A DNA stretch of 64,000 bases. Origin: Micromonospora echinospora (GTDB lineage: Bacteria > Actinomycetota > Actinomycetes > Mycobacteriales > Micromonosporaceae). The stretch is taken from assembly GCF_900091495.1 (NCBI RefSeq), contig NZ_LT607413.1, positions 4,727,001 to 4,791,000 of the forward strand, read 5' to 3'. This document shows positions 47,201-56,100 of the stretch, piece by piece. The translations under genes and the position numbers were made by a program. The number at the start of each line of letters is the position of its first letter. The first letter of the stretch is position 1. A model generated the notes under the pieces. That model had not been told where the DNA came from and ran no database searches. It saw nothing but the letters and a program-made list of their open reading frames with translations.

Positions 47201-47634
47201 AGATGGTGGTAGGTCCAGATGAGGTAGTGCCGGTCGGCGCCGAGGCGGATCACCTGGAGTCGTTGCAGCGGCGCGACGGCCAGGTCGAAACCCTTTCCGC
47301 TGTCGTCGGCGCGAAGCTGTTCGAGCTGCCTGCGTTGCTGCGGTTCGTCGAGACCGCTCCAATCGTGACGCGTCACCGGCAGTGACACCTCACGGTGGAC
47401 AACCTGCAACGGCTTGTCCAGCCCCTCCCAGTGGAACGAGGTCCGCAGCGCGGGATGCGCGTTCACCACCGTCTGCCACGCCGACACCAGGGCAGCCGGG
47501 TCCAGCGGCCCGTCGGCCCGATACGTCTGCTGGCTGAGGTACATGTCCGCCGCACCGTCGTGCAGGCTGTGCAGGAGCATGCCCTGCTGAAGCGGCGTGA
47601 GTTCGTAGATGTCCTCGACGTTGCTGGTGTTCAC
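44221..47634 (-). CDS. NRPS protein C-T-C-T without adenylation domain
   Basis: 1,137 residues from GTG 47634 with CAGGGAG upstream. C1 (YELTPLQQGMLLHSLHDG, HHLLMDGWS, about 5-430); T1 (SFFELGGDSFDAV, about 470-550); C2 (CTYQQEAVWFIHQVNPTSTSY, HHIVTDGWS, about 590-1010); T2 (HFFDLGGNSLHTTQLV, about 1045-1115). Both T domains have the Ser for phosphopantetheine, and both C domains keep the catalytic second His. With no A domain, both carriers must be charged in trans, for example by the stand-alone A protein at 49340 or by aminoacyl transfer from A-T proteins. An unusual architecture. Confidence 0.92.
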   Translation of the reverse strand: MNTSNVEDIYELTPLQQGMLLHSLHDGAADMYLSQQTYRADGPLDPAALVSAWQTVVNAHPALRTSFHWEGLDKPLQVVHREVSLPVTRHDWSGLDEPQQRRQLEQLRADDSGKGFDLAVAPLQRLQVIRLGADRHYLIWTYHHLLMDGWSVAIFFSDVLAHYRHLTVGGPPPPSPPPFRTYIAWLQRQDPEATRSFWADLLGGISSRHLSTLKPWSPSRSTGAVDRRNTEMPARVVEGLRDAAARHRVTLGTMIQAAWAIVLRRFTGGEEITFGSASSGRPPEIGQVDRIVGVFANTLPVRITVPADGDLGPWLRDIQHTYAQMRRYEHTPLADIKRWAGVTGQQLFDSSVSLETYPSVIESRAGGQSLTFHQEALYDKINYPVALTIAPEAQTVQLLTHRERFEPGFIDELGASLHAAFEALITADRIAPVAAAAGPVVATSPIDVPGAPGSVGAVPPEHAPATALEESIAAVYRDVLELPTIDADVSFFELGGDSFDAVRAVGRIDGASIGTLAAHPSVRELAAALTSQQPDTGSELDREITDLEGLLAAKRAERDRQTDPRRVVPVPRDAAMPCTYQQEAVWFIHQVNPTSTSYHVPFALRLRGDLDVPALERALHALVTRHEALRTRFVDQGGLPRQVVDPTPAALRLPFVELDDDEVDRWAEAECSRPFDLEAGPVFRTAMARVAPKDHVLLLVAHHIVTDGWSAAIIGRELSALYTAAVTGRDADLPDLPVQPADFAAWQRRWLAGAELDRQLGYWRDKLAGLTPMRFPTDRPRPVQPTGAGTAVTRWLPRDVADAARAYARTHRVSFLAVLKAALLTVLHRYTGQRDLAVGSLFSGRTHVDIDALAGFFGNTVVLRTDLGGDPTFAELVRRCHDTVIGATAHQDVPFHLVVDALRPPRVAGGNPLFQMTLTLHPTGITGADLRLGDVRVETVSVEDRYAMFDVAVDVADVPDGNLGVSVEYSTELFDDDRMIRFLDDYTAALTHGVSSPGTPVDALACSDNADRPARPTPAPPDPVSPRAVNMSPARTDTERQLAAIWQELLGVDRVGAGDHFFDLGGNSLHTTQLVARIRETTGRHLNPHQVFVTPVLGQLAAWLDGPPGVSGAPRPAADDGRATWVDADHAGSGRRP

Positions 47635-47755
47635 TGGTTGCTCCCTGCTCTCGCCCCGGCCAGCGGCCCGTGAAACGCGACCTCCGTGCCCTGTGGCACC
47701 CTCACCGGCCGGAGGCCGCGTCGGAATCGACCCCGACGCGGATCGGGCAGGCCGC

Positions 47756-48508
47756 TCACGCCAGATCCCGGCTGATCGCCCCCGTCACCTGCCGCTCGCC
47801 CTCAGGGTCAAAGAAGTGCCCCCCTGGCACCTCGTCGAGGTCGAAACGCGCGGACGTCTCGCCGCGCCAGTCGTTCATCTGCTGCGGAGAGGCCTCACGG
47901 TCGTCGGTACCGGCGAAAGCGCGGATGGGCACGTCCAACGGCACCGCCGGACGGAAATCGTTGGTGCTGAGCACGGTGAGGTCGGCGTCCAGGGTGGGCA
48001 GCAGCGCGGCCAGCAGCTTCTGGTCGGCGAGAACCGCCGGCGGGGTGCCACCCATCTCCCGCACGTATCCCTCGAGCCCGTCGCTGCGTCCCTCCCACCG
48101 CCAGCTTCCGGTGCCGTGCACCGGGGCCGGGTCGCACGCCGTGTACAGCCGGACCGGCATCGGCAGATTGCGGTCACGCAGGACATGCGTGAGGGTCCAC
48201 ATCACCCGTGAGCCCATGCTGACGCCGTAGATGGCGTAGGGCCGGTCGAGTAACGGGCGGAGCACCTCCACGAGGTCGTCGACCAACGGCATCATCCGGG
48301 TGTACGGGGGCTCGTGGAAACGATCCGCCCGACCCGGCAACTGCACACCGATCGTCTCGATGGAGGGTGCCAGCAACTGCGGCCAATGCCGGTACATGCC
48401 CGCGCTGCCTCCGGCGTGGTGCAGGCACACCAGCTGCACCTCACACGGACTGTCGCGACGGCAGAACCGTTTCAGCCAACGGCGGTCACCCACTACGGCC
48501 TGCAGCAT
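47756..48508 (-). CDS. Type II thioesterase
   Basis: About 250 residues; ATG 48508 chosen since upstream frame lies in the promoter. VCLHHAGGSAGMYRHWPQLL (oxyanion), nucleophile Ser in AIYGVSMGSRVMWTL (the classical GxSMGS rather than GHCxS of the other two), catalytic His in VPGGHFFDPEGE. First gene of the long leftward operon. This is the more common antibiotic-cluster editing thioesterase type. Confidence 0.88.
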   Translation of the reverse strand: MLQAVVGDRRWLKRFCRRDSPCEVQLVCLHHAGGSAGMYRHWPQLLAPSIETIGVQLPGRADRFHEPPYTRMMPLVDDLVEVLRPLLDRPYAIYGVSMGSRVMWTLTHVLRDRNLPMPVRLYTACDPAPVHGTGSWRWEGRSDGLEGYVREMGGTPPAVLADQKLLAALLPTLDADLTVLSTNDFRPAVPLDVPIRAFAGTDDREASPQQMNDWRGETSARFDLDEVPGGHFFDPEGERQVTGAISRDLA

Positions 48509-48561
48509 CACGTACCGCTCATTCGTATCGACGGAGGTGACGGATCTCGGTGTCCCGGCCC

Positions 48562-48600
48562 ACGCTACCGACGTCCGGTTCGCCAGCACTGTCACGGGAA
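48562..48600 (-). promoter_or_regulatory. GTGACA-N22-TAGCGT promoter of the long leftward operon
   Basis: On the minus strand: ATTCCCGTGACA (GTGACA 48595-48590), 22 bp, TAGCGT (48567-48562). It lies 54 bp before the thioesterase start at 48508 and should drive the eight co-directional genes down to 37585. Confidence 0.65.
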
Positions 48601-48704
48601 TCCAGGACAGGCGCATCGCCCGCCGTACGGGCCCGGTGGCCCGACCACCATGACAAACTGGCCACGACCACCGGCCTACCGCGAATGAGGATGGTGCTGC
48701 GCTG

Positions 48705-49343
48705 ATGGCCGAGACCACCCGTCCGACGGCCGTGACCGGGGTCGACATCGTGCCCGCCAATCAGGCGAGCTGGGAGGACCTTCAAGCGATCTTCGGCACC
48801 CGTGGGGACGGAGCTCACTGCCAGTGCCAGCGTTACAAGATCCCCATCGCCCGGTGGAGATCCGTCCCTCTCGAACAACGCCGGCACCGGCTGCGCGAGC
48901 AAACCGACTGCGGATACCCCGCATCCGACACGACCAGCGGCCTGGTGGCCTACCTCGACGGCGAGCCCGTCGGCTGGTGCGCGGTCGAGCCCCGCTGCGC
49001 CTACGACCGGCTACGGACCACCCAGGTGCCGTGGGCGGGCCGCAACGAGGACCGAGACGACCCGGACATCTGGGCCGTCACCTGCTTCTTCGTCCGTGCG
49101 GGCTACCGGCGGCGCGGCATCAGCCGATCGTTGGCCCGGGCGTCGATCGGCTTTGCCCGCGCCCGCGGCGCCAACGCGCTGGAGGGCTACCCGATGATCA
49201 CCCGGCCGGACCAGAACGTCATCTGGGGCGAGCTGCACGTCGGTAGCCGGAGCATCTTCGCCGACGCAGGATTCGCCGAGGTGCACCGGCCGACACTGCG
49301 GCGGGTGGTCATGCGCGTCGACTTCAACCACCGACAGCGTTGA
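48705..49343 (+). CDS. GNAT-family N-acetyltransferase
   Basis: 212 residues. CQCQRYKIPI, YLDGEPVGWCAVEPRCAYDRL, and CFFVRAGYRRRGISRSLARASIGFARARGANALEGYP (acetyl-CoA P-loop) form a complete GNAT domain. It is divergent from the long leftward operon and overlaps the start of the stand-alone A domain gene by 4 bp. Being coupled to an A domain, it could acetylate the product (self-protection) or a building block. Substrate unknown. A weak version of the cluster promoter (ATGACA-N21-TACCGC, 48650-48682) precedes it. Confidence 0.8.
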   Translation: MAETTRPTAVTGVDIVPANQASWEDLQAIFGTRGDGAHCQCQRYKIPIARWRSVPLEQRRHRLREQTDCGYPASDTTSGLVAYLDGEPVGWCAVEPRCAYDRLRTTQVPWAGRNEDRDDPDIWAVTCFFVRAGYRRRGISRSLARASIGFARARGANALEGYPMITRPDQNVIWGELHVGSRSIFADAGFAEVHRPTLRRVVMRVDFNHRQR

Positions 49344-50866
49344 CACACCAACACCGATCAGCCGTCCCGAGAAGTGGGGACACCCTCCGAGGCCGCCCGA
49401 CCACGACGATCGGTGACGTGTACCGGTCACTTCCCGAATGGTTCCTGGCGATCTGCGCACGGCATCCCGAGCGGACCGCGGTGGTGTGCGGATCCGAGCA
49501 CCTGACGTACCAGGAACTGGCCGCCGAGGCGCGCGGCCTCGCCGCTGAACTGATCCGCCGGGGCGTCACCCGCGGCGACCTCGTCGGACTCCGCGTCACC
49601 AGGTCAATGGACATCCCGGTCGCGGTCATCGGCATCCTGCTCGCTGGCGGCGCCTACGTACCACTCGACCCCGGGTACCCGTCGCAGCGGCTGCGCCGGA
49701 TCATTGCCGAGACGAGCATCGGTTGTGTGGTCGGGGAAACCCTGCCAGCCCGTGGACACACCGCCTCTCCCAGAACCGACTTGCCCGAGGTCTCCGCCGG
49801 CGACCGCGCCTACGTGATCTACACGTCCGGCTCCACCGGCCAGCCCAAGGGCTGCGTTATCAGCCACGGAAACGTCCTGAGCCTCCACCATGCCGCCCTA
49901 CCGCTGCTCGATGTCGGCCCGGACGACCGATGGACCCTCTTCAGCTCGATCAACTTCGACGTGTCGGTGTGGGAGCTGTGGAGCGCTCTGGGCACCGGCG
50001 CCACCCTGGTGATCGTAGACGCCGAAGCGGTGTACGACCCCGAGGTGTTCCTACGGCTGATCATCGACCAGCGGGTGACCGTCCTCAACGCGGTGCCCCC
50101 CGTGTTCCGCCTCCTCGCCGAGGCGCACGCCGACGCGGGCCGACCGCCCCTGCCACTGCGTTACGTGATTTTCGCCGGCGACGCGGTGGACCTCGACACC
50201 ACCGCCGCCTTCATCGAAGGGCTCCCGCAGCGCATCCGGCCGATCAACATGTACGGCATCACCGAGACCACCGTCCACGCCACCTTCAAGGAACTCGACG
50301 ACACGGCCCTCCACGGCGTCAACCGATCGCCGATCGGGCGACCGCTACCGCACCTGGAGATCATGCTCCGCGACCCCACCGGCGAACCGGTTCCCGACGG
50401 TCAGGCCGGTGAGATCTGGGTCTCCGGCAGCGGCGTCGGTCTCGGCTACCACGGCCGCGACGACCTCACCGCCGAACGCTTCCTCACCGTCGACGGCGTA
50501 CGGTCCTACCGGTCCGGAGACCTGGCCCGACGGCTGCCCGACGGCGAACTCGAGTACCTCGGCCGCGCCGACCGCCAAGTGAAACTACGCGGATTTCGCA
50601 TCGAACTCCCCGAGATCGAGGCCACCCTGCGCGGCTGCACCGGAGTACGCGACGCCGTCGTCGAACTGGTCACCGGGCACGTATCCGGTGACTTCCTCGC
50701 CGCCTACCTCGTGGTCGACCACACCTTCGACACCCGCCGAATCCGACAGGAGTGCGCCGAGGCGCTGCCGCCCTACATGGTGCCAACCACGTACAAGGTC
50801 CTCCCCGCCATACCGCTGACCCCGTCAGGAAAGATCGACCGGAGCGCGCTAACCGCTCACCGTTGA
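49340..50866 (+). CDS. Stand-alone NRPS adenylation domain, threonine-like code
   Basis: 508 residues. Start TTG 49340 overlaps the GNAT stop; GTG 49418 is an alternative. Complete A domain: [23 protein letters not shown] (A3), SSINFDVSVWELW, MYGITETTVHATF (A5), [27 protein letters not shown] (A8), LTPSGKIDRS with the A10 Lys. No carrier domain. My manual code is D-V-W-N-I-A-M-V-H-K, close to the published threonine type DFWNIGMVHK. It presumably charges one of the A-less carriers in trans. It converges on the LanB-like gene (10-bp overlap of 3' ends). Confidence 0.9.
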   Translation: MTHQHRSAVPRSGDTLRGRPTTTIGDVYRSLPEWFLAICARHPERTAVVCGSEHLTYQELAAEARGLAAELIRRGVTRGDLVGLRVTRSMDIPVAVIGILLAGGAYVPLDPGYPSQRLRRIIAETSIGCVVGETLPARGHTASPRTDLPEVSAGDRAYVIYTSGSTGQPKGCVISHGNVLSLHHAALPLLDVGPDDRWTLFSSINFDVSVWELWSALGTGATLVIVDAEAVYDPEVFLRLIIDQRVTVLNAVPPVFRLLAEAHADAGRPPLPLRYVIFAGDAVDLDTTAAFIEGLPQRIRPINMYGITETTVHATFKELDDTALHGVNRSPIGRPLPHLEIMLRDPTGEPVPDGQAGEIWVSGSGVGLGYHGRDDLTAERFLTVDGVRSYRSGDLARRLPDGELEYLGRADRQVKLRGFRIELPEIEATLRGCTGVRDAVVELVTGHVSGDFLAAYLVVDHTFDTRRIRQECAEALPPYMVPTTYKVLPAIPLTPSGKIDRSALTAHR

Positions 50867-53184
50867 GCGACCGTCACCATCCGCAGCTCCGCCGTGTACC
50901 GCTCGCCGTCCCGGTCGCGCAGCCACAGCTGCTCCACGTCCGGCAGCACCTCGGTCAATGTGATCGTCGCGTCCGCACGAGACCGCTCGGTCCGGCGGAC
51001 CAGCTTGGCGAACATGTTGACCAGCGGCAGGCTCCGCAGGTCCACCGCCACCGGCTTGCGCTCCACCGGCACCCGGCAGAAGAACCGTTCCGGCAGCCCC
51101 TGCTCGCGGCGCCACCGGCGCACCCGCGCGTACCGCTGCCGCTCGTCGATCACAGCGGCCCACCCCAGCGCCGATGCCGGGAACTTCCACGCCTCACGGC
51201 TGACCACCAACCGGTCGATGGACACCCGCGGCAGGTGACGATCGTCGTCGAACGGCCGGAATCCGTTGACCACCACGATGTTCAACAATTCCCCGACGAC
51301 GTCGAGAAACCGGTGGTACCGATCCTCGACGCGGTCGTGCACCATCAACGCGCCGTCGCGCACGCACGCCGTCAGCTCGCTGCCGTAGAGCACCTTCGCA
51401 CCGGCCGGCGGCGTCATGGACTCCGCCCCGACGGCCAGGTAGGTGTAGGTCGGCAACATCAGCTCCGGTGCACGCGCGAAGCGCGACGTGACCGCCAACG
51501 GCGAGTCCCGGGGCGGGATGGTGAAGATCCGGTCATCGAGGCCGCTGGCCAGTGCCGCCTCCCGAAGCCGGTCGGGACAGGGATGCTGCGCCGGAAAGAT
51601 CTGACTCTCCAGGGTGTTGGTGGCACAGTGCAGCTCACCCAGAACGACGTCGACGTCACCGATGGCGAGACCGGACGGATCGGTGACCGCCAGCATGACG
51701 TCGGGGGAGCACCACCGCACCCCACTCCACCGCGGCGACTGCTCCGGAAACTCGCGCGCCACCGCCCCGGCTATGTCGGCAGCACCGACCCGGTGGTGCC
51801 GCAGCCCCTCGGACGCCGCATCCGGTAGGCCGACGATCCGCCGCCAGCGGCGCTGGAACTCGGCCACCACCTCATCGACAACCGCTGCCTGCACCGGCTC
51901 GCGCGCCGGAACCAGCATCTCCGGCATCACGACCGACAACAGGTGCAGCAGCGGCACGGTCGTACCGCCGAAACGCCCGAGTTCCCGCTCAAACGCCTGC
52001 CGGGCCCGCTGCTCGTACCGATCGGCGACCGTGTTGGCCAGCCACGCGGCGCTGTCCAGGACCAACCCCAGCGGCTCCGCGATACGATCGATGAACCGCT
52101 GCCCGATCCGTACCTCACCGGCCCGGATCGCGTCCTCGTACACCAGCGTACGGCCGGCGTACGGTTCGCCCGGGAGCCGCTGCGAGGCAGCGCCGGTAAG
52201 ACGCTCGAAGGTGTCGCCGAGAGCCTGGTTGGCCGCCGCGAGCCGATCGGCATCACCGGCCGACGCCCCAACCACCTCCCGGGCCCGCATCAGCTCAGCG
52301 AGCGGGGCCATCGCCCGACTCCGCACCGCCTCGTCGCCGATGGCCGCAATCCGCTCGGCCAGGAACCGCTCCGGCCACAGCGCCACCGGCCCCTTCAAGC
52401 TGATCTCGACGGCGCCGACCTCCCGCAACCACAGCAGGGCGGCGACCACCGCAGGGTCCGGAGGGTCACCGGTGATGTCCCGGACGGTGCGCTGCCCGTC
52501 GCACTGGCGCAGCACCCGCCGCTGCACAGCCGACAGCGTCGCCGGCTTGCGGAACGGCATCCGCAGAACCCCGCCGGCCAGTCTCGTCGACAACACCGTC
52601 GTCGGCCGCAGCCACGGCCACACCTCGGGCCATGCCGCGACCATCTCGGCTATCGCGTCGATTGCCCAGTACTCGAAGTAGGTGGTGCGGCGGGACAACA
52701 ACTGTGGTGCCGGCTCCATCGACACACCGAAGTCCTCGGGCACGAGTCGAGCCCAGCCGATCGGGCCGAAGAAGCTGATGCTCTCGTTTTTCAGGCAGTA
52801 CCGCTGCAGGTACGTGGCGATGGTCAGCTCGTGCTGCCGGCCACGCGACGTGCGGGGCTCCCCCGAGGCGGCCTTGTCCAGGCACGTCCGCACCACCGCC
52901 GGATTCTGCGAGGTGACCGCCTCCCGGAACGTCGGCTCGGTGGCGATGCCGGCGACGGTCGACGACAGCCGCGCGGTCGCGGCGGCGAAAACCCTCTCGT
53001 ACCGTTCGCCGGTCGCCGGCGTCGCCGTGTCGACCTGGTCCGCGGCGGCGGCGAGCTCGTCGTCGCAGATCTCAGCGAGCCGTGCGGCGGGGAAACCCGC
53101 ACCCCGCAGGGCGATCTCCCGCCACACCGACCATCGGGTCCGGCCGAGCGGAGCGAGTGGACCGGCCGTCGTCACCGCAGCCAT
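50857..53184 (-). CDS. LanB-type lantibiotic dehydratase N-terminal (glutamyl-tRNA-dependent) domain protein
   Basis: 775 residues, starting 2 bp after the NRPS stop, so the two are co-translated. It matches the N-terminal (glutamylation) domain of LanB dehydratases: RYCLKNESISFFGPIGWARL, PFRKPATLSAVQRRVLRQCDGQRTVRDI, WLREVGAVEISL, AGRTLVYEDAIRAGEVRIG, DVDVVLGELHCATNTLES, and VSREAWKFP. The ~300-residue elimination domain (SpaB_C) of full-length LanB is absent and no separate copy is in the window. Known relatives use aminoacyl-tRNA to glutamylate Ser/Thr or, as PEARLs, to append amino acids to peptides. No ribosomal precursor peptide is visible. The partner here is an NRPS with a dead A domain, an unusual pairing. 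Confidence 0.85.
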   Translation of the reverse strand: MAAVTTAGPLAPLGRTRWSVWREIALRGAGFPAARLAEICDDELAAAADQVDTATPATGERYERVFAAATARLSSTVAGIATEPTFREAVTSQNPAVVRTCLDKAASGEPRTSRGRQHELTIATYLQRYCLKNESISFFGPIGWARLVPEDFGVSMEPAPQLLSRRTTYFEYWAIDAIAEMVAAWPEVWPWLRPTTVLSTRLAGGVLRMPFRKPATLSAVQRRVLRQCDGQRTVRDITGDPPDPAVVAALLWLREVGAVEISLKGPVALWPERFLAERIAAIGDEAVRSRAMAPLAELMRAREVVGASAGDADRLAAANQALGDTFERLTGAASQRLPGEPYAGRTLVYEDAIRAGEVRIGQRFIDRIAEPLGLVLDSAAWLANTVADRYEQRARQAFERELGRFGGTTVPLLHLLSVVMPEMLVPAREPVQAAVVDEVVAEFQRRWRRIVGLPDAASEGLRHHRVGAADIAGAVAREFPEQSPRWSGVRWCSPDVMLAVTDPSGLAIGDVDVVLGELHCATNTLESQIFPAQHPCPDRLREAALASGLDDRIFTIPPRDSPLAVTSRFARAPELMLPTYTYLAVGAESMTPPAGAKVLYGSELTACVRDGALMVHDRVEDRYHRFLDVVGELLNIVVVNGFRPFDDDRHLPRVSIDRLVVSREAWKFPASALGWAAVIDERQRYARVRRWRREQGLPERFFCRVPVERKPVAVDLRSLPLVNMFAKLVRRTERSRADATITLTEVLPDVEQLWLRDRDGERYTAELRMVTVAQR

Positions 53185-53186
53185 GC

Positions 53187-56100
53187 TCAGTGCCCTCCAC
53201 CGATCTCGTTCAGGATGGCCTCGAGCTCCTCGTCGTCGGACAGCTCGCTTTGCCGGCTGAGAATCAGCAGCGCGAGGCTCTCCACCGTCGGCGCGCCGAA
53301 AATCTCCCGGAGGGACAGCTCTACGTTGAACTCGTCCCGAATCCGGGCCGTCAGGGTGGTGGCCAGCAGCGAGAAGCCGTTCAGCTCGAAGAACGTGTCG
53401 TAGATGCCGACCCGCTCCACCTCGAGGAGCTCCTCGAAGATCTCACCGAGCCGTCGTTCCAACGGGGTGCGCGGGGCGACGTAGCTGTCCGCCGTCTCGT
53501 CACCGTCCGGCTCCGGCAGGGTCGCCAGGTCGTAGTCACCGTCGGGGGCACGGTCCAGCGTGTCGACCACGAACAGGTGCCGGGGGATCAGGTGCTCGGG
53601 CAGCCGCAGCACCAGCCCGCGGCGAATCCCGGCGGCCTGCTCAGGGGCGACCCCGGTGACGTAGCCGACGAGAACGACCCTGTCCTCCGCGTCGACGAGT
53701 TCGGTCACGACCGCGTCCACCACGTCCGGCACGTCCCGCAACGCGGCCAGTGTTTCCAACGGGTCGAAGGAGAGGTTCGCGCCGAGTCGGCCGACGAACT
53801 CGAGGGTGCCGTCGTGCCAGCGTCGCGCCAGGTCCCCGGTCCGGTAATCCCCGAAGCGCAGTTCGGCGACCTCGCCGACGGCCGCCGCCTGACCGATCGG
53901 GTGCAGCAGTTCGGCCGGCTCCTCGGATAGCTCGACGCCCAACGGCACCCGTAGCGGTGCCGTGGACAGCTGCCAGTCCTCCGGCACCTCGTGGACGGCC
54001 AACGGGCGGCCATCCCGGCCGACCCGGTACACGCCGACGAACCGGCAGCCAGGGGCGGCCCGACGCACCAGATCCACGTCGTGGGAGATCACGTCGCCGG
54101 AGTTGTCGACGATCACCTGCCGCAACGCCGGCAGAGGTCCGCGTAGCGCACGTAGCTGCGCAGGGCTCAGGTAGGCGACGGTGATCCCGTGTGCGTGGAG
54201 CCAGGCGTCGCTGTCCCCGCCCACTGAGGCGGACGGGAGGTACAGAGTCGCGCCGGAGGCGAGTGCGCTGGTGATCGCCGACACCAGCAGACCGGGACGC
54301 GGACACAGCGGCGCGATCCGATCGTCGGCGGCGAAGCCGTACCGGTGCTGTGCCCAGTCGCCGACGACCGGAACATCCCCCGAGCCGGTCGATGGCAGCT
54401 CGCTCAGGTCGATGGATCCGTCCTCGACGTCGAGAACGGCGGATACGCCGAGATAGTGCAGCGGGACCTCGGAATCGGCCTCGATCACCGAGTAGGGCAG
54501 CCCAGCCCTGACGCAGCCGAGGACCGCAGCGACGAACCCGGCGACAGGCCGCCGGACGACACCGACGGTCGCTGCTTCGGGTAGCCGGCCGGCGATCAGG
54601 TCCGCGGCCCGGCCAACCCACTCGTACGTCCACTCGCCGGCGGCGTCGACCACGGCGATCCGCCCGGCGGGCGGGGCGGGCCGGTGCGCCGCAAGCGGGG
54701 CCGGCGCCGGAACCGGTTCGCCCGCGAAGGGCTCAAGCCGGTAGTCCACCAGCGCCTTGGCTGGGTCGGCGGCGGTCGCGCGAAGCAGGCTCTGCACGTG
54801 GGACAACAGGACCTGCATCATCGGCGCGTCGAACCGGTCGGCGTTGAAGTCGAGATGCAGCCGGAGGATCCCGTCGTTCTCCTGCGCGTTGCACACCAGA
54901 TCGAACTTGCTGGGCAGGGTCGGCGCTTCCATGGGCTCGATGGAGACGCCGTTGACCTGCTCCACCTCCGGGCTTCCGATGACGTTGAGGATCACCTCGA
55001 ACAGCGGGGTGCGACGGGGGTCCCGAACCACCTGCAACTGCTCGACGACCACGTCGACCGGTGCCTCGGCGTGCGCGTAGCCGTCCAGGCAGACCTGCCG
55101 TACCCGCTGCAGCAGACCGGCGAACGTCAGATCGCCGGTCAGGTCGACCCGGATCGGCAGCGTGTTGACGAAGAACCCGACCAGCAGGTCGGTGCCGGCG
55201 TCGCTGCGGCCCGCGATCGGCACCCCGACGACGATGTCGCGTTGACCGGACCAGCGGCTCAGCACGGTGGACAGGGCCGCCAGAAGCGCCATGAAGGGGG
55301 AGACGCCGTGTTTGCGGCACAACACGTGCAGCGCAGCGGTCTCCGACGCCGACAGGGCCGCGTGCACCCGTCCACCGGACTGGCGGGCCACCGCCTGACG
55401 GTGCGCGGCGGGCAGGTTCAGCGCCGTCGGAGCACCGTCAAGATGCCGCCGCCAGTAGTTCACCTCGCGGTCGATGGTCTCACCGGCGAGGTAGTCGCGC
55501 TGCCAGACGGCGTAGTCGCGGTACTGCACCGGCAGCGGCGGCAGCCCGGCCTGTTCCACGTCGCCGCCGGCCTCATACAGTGCCAGGAGCTCACGGACGA
55601 ACAAGCCGATGGACCACGCGTCGGAGACGATGTGGTGCATCGTGACGGCGAGGATGTGGGTGGTGTCGTCCAGCCGGATGAGCATGCACCGGAACAGCGG
55701 CCCGGTCGCGAGGTCGAACGGCGTGGACGCCTGCTCGTCGGCCAGCCGTCGGGCCGCGTCGGACGGGTCCGTCTCGCCGACGACGTCCTCGACCCGAAGG
55801 CGCCAGGTGTCCTCGAGGTCATCGACAACCTGGACTGCGGTGCCGTCGACCGTCGGGAAACGAGTGCGCAGCGCCTCGTGCCGTAGCAGGATCGCCCGGA
55901 TGCTCGCCTCGAGCGCGGGCACGTCGACAGGCCCGGTCAGGCGACGGCGGCCGTGGATGTTGTACGCGGCACCGGGTAGCAGTTGGTTCTCCAACCACAG
56001 CCGTTGCTGGTCGAAGGAGAGCACAGGCGCGGCGTCCGGTGGACGAGGGGTGACGACCCGAGGTTCCGCGGCGGCCTGCGCCGCGACGGTTGCTGCCAGC

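Noticed and set aside
48660..48704. Strong seventh member of the GTGACA promoter set before the GNAT gene
   Set aside because: The match is weak (ATGACA, N21, TACCGC), so I mention it only as a possibility.
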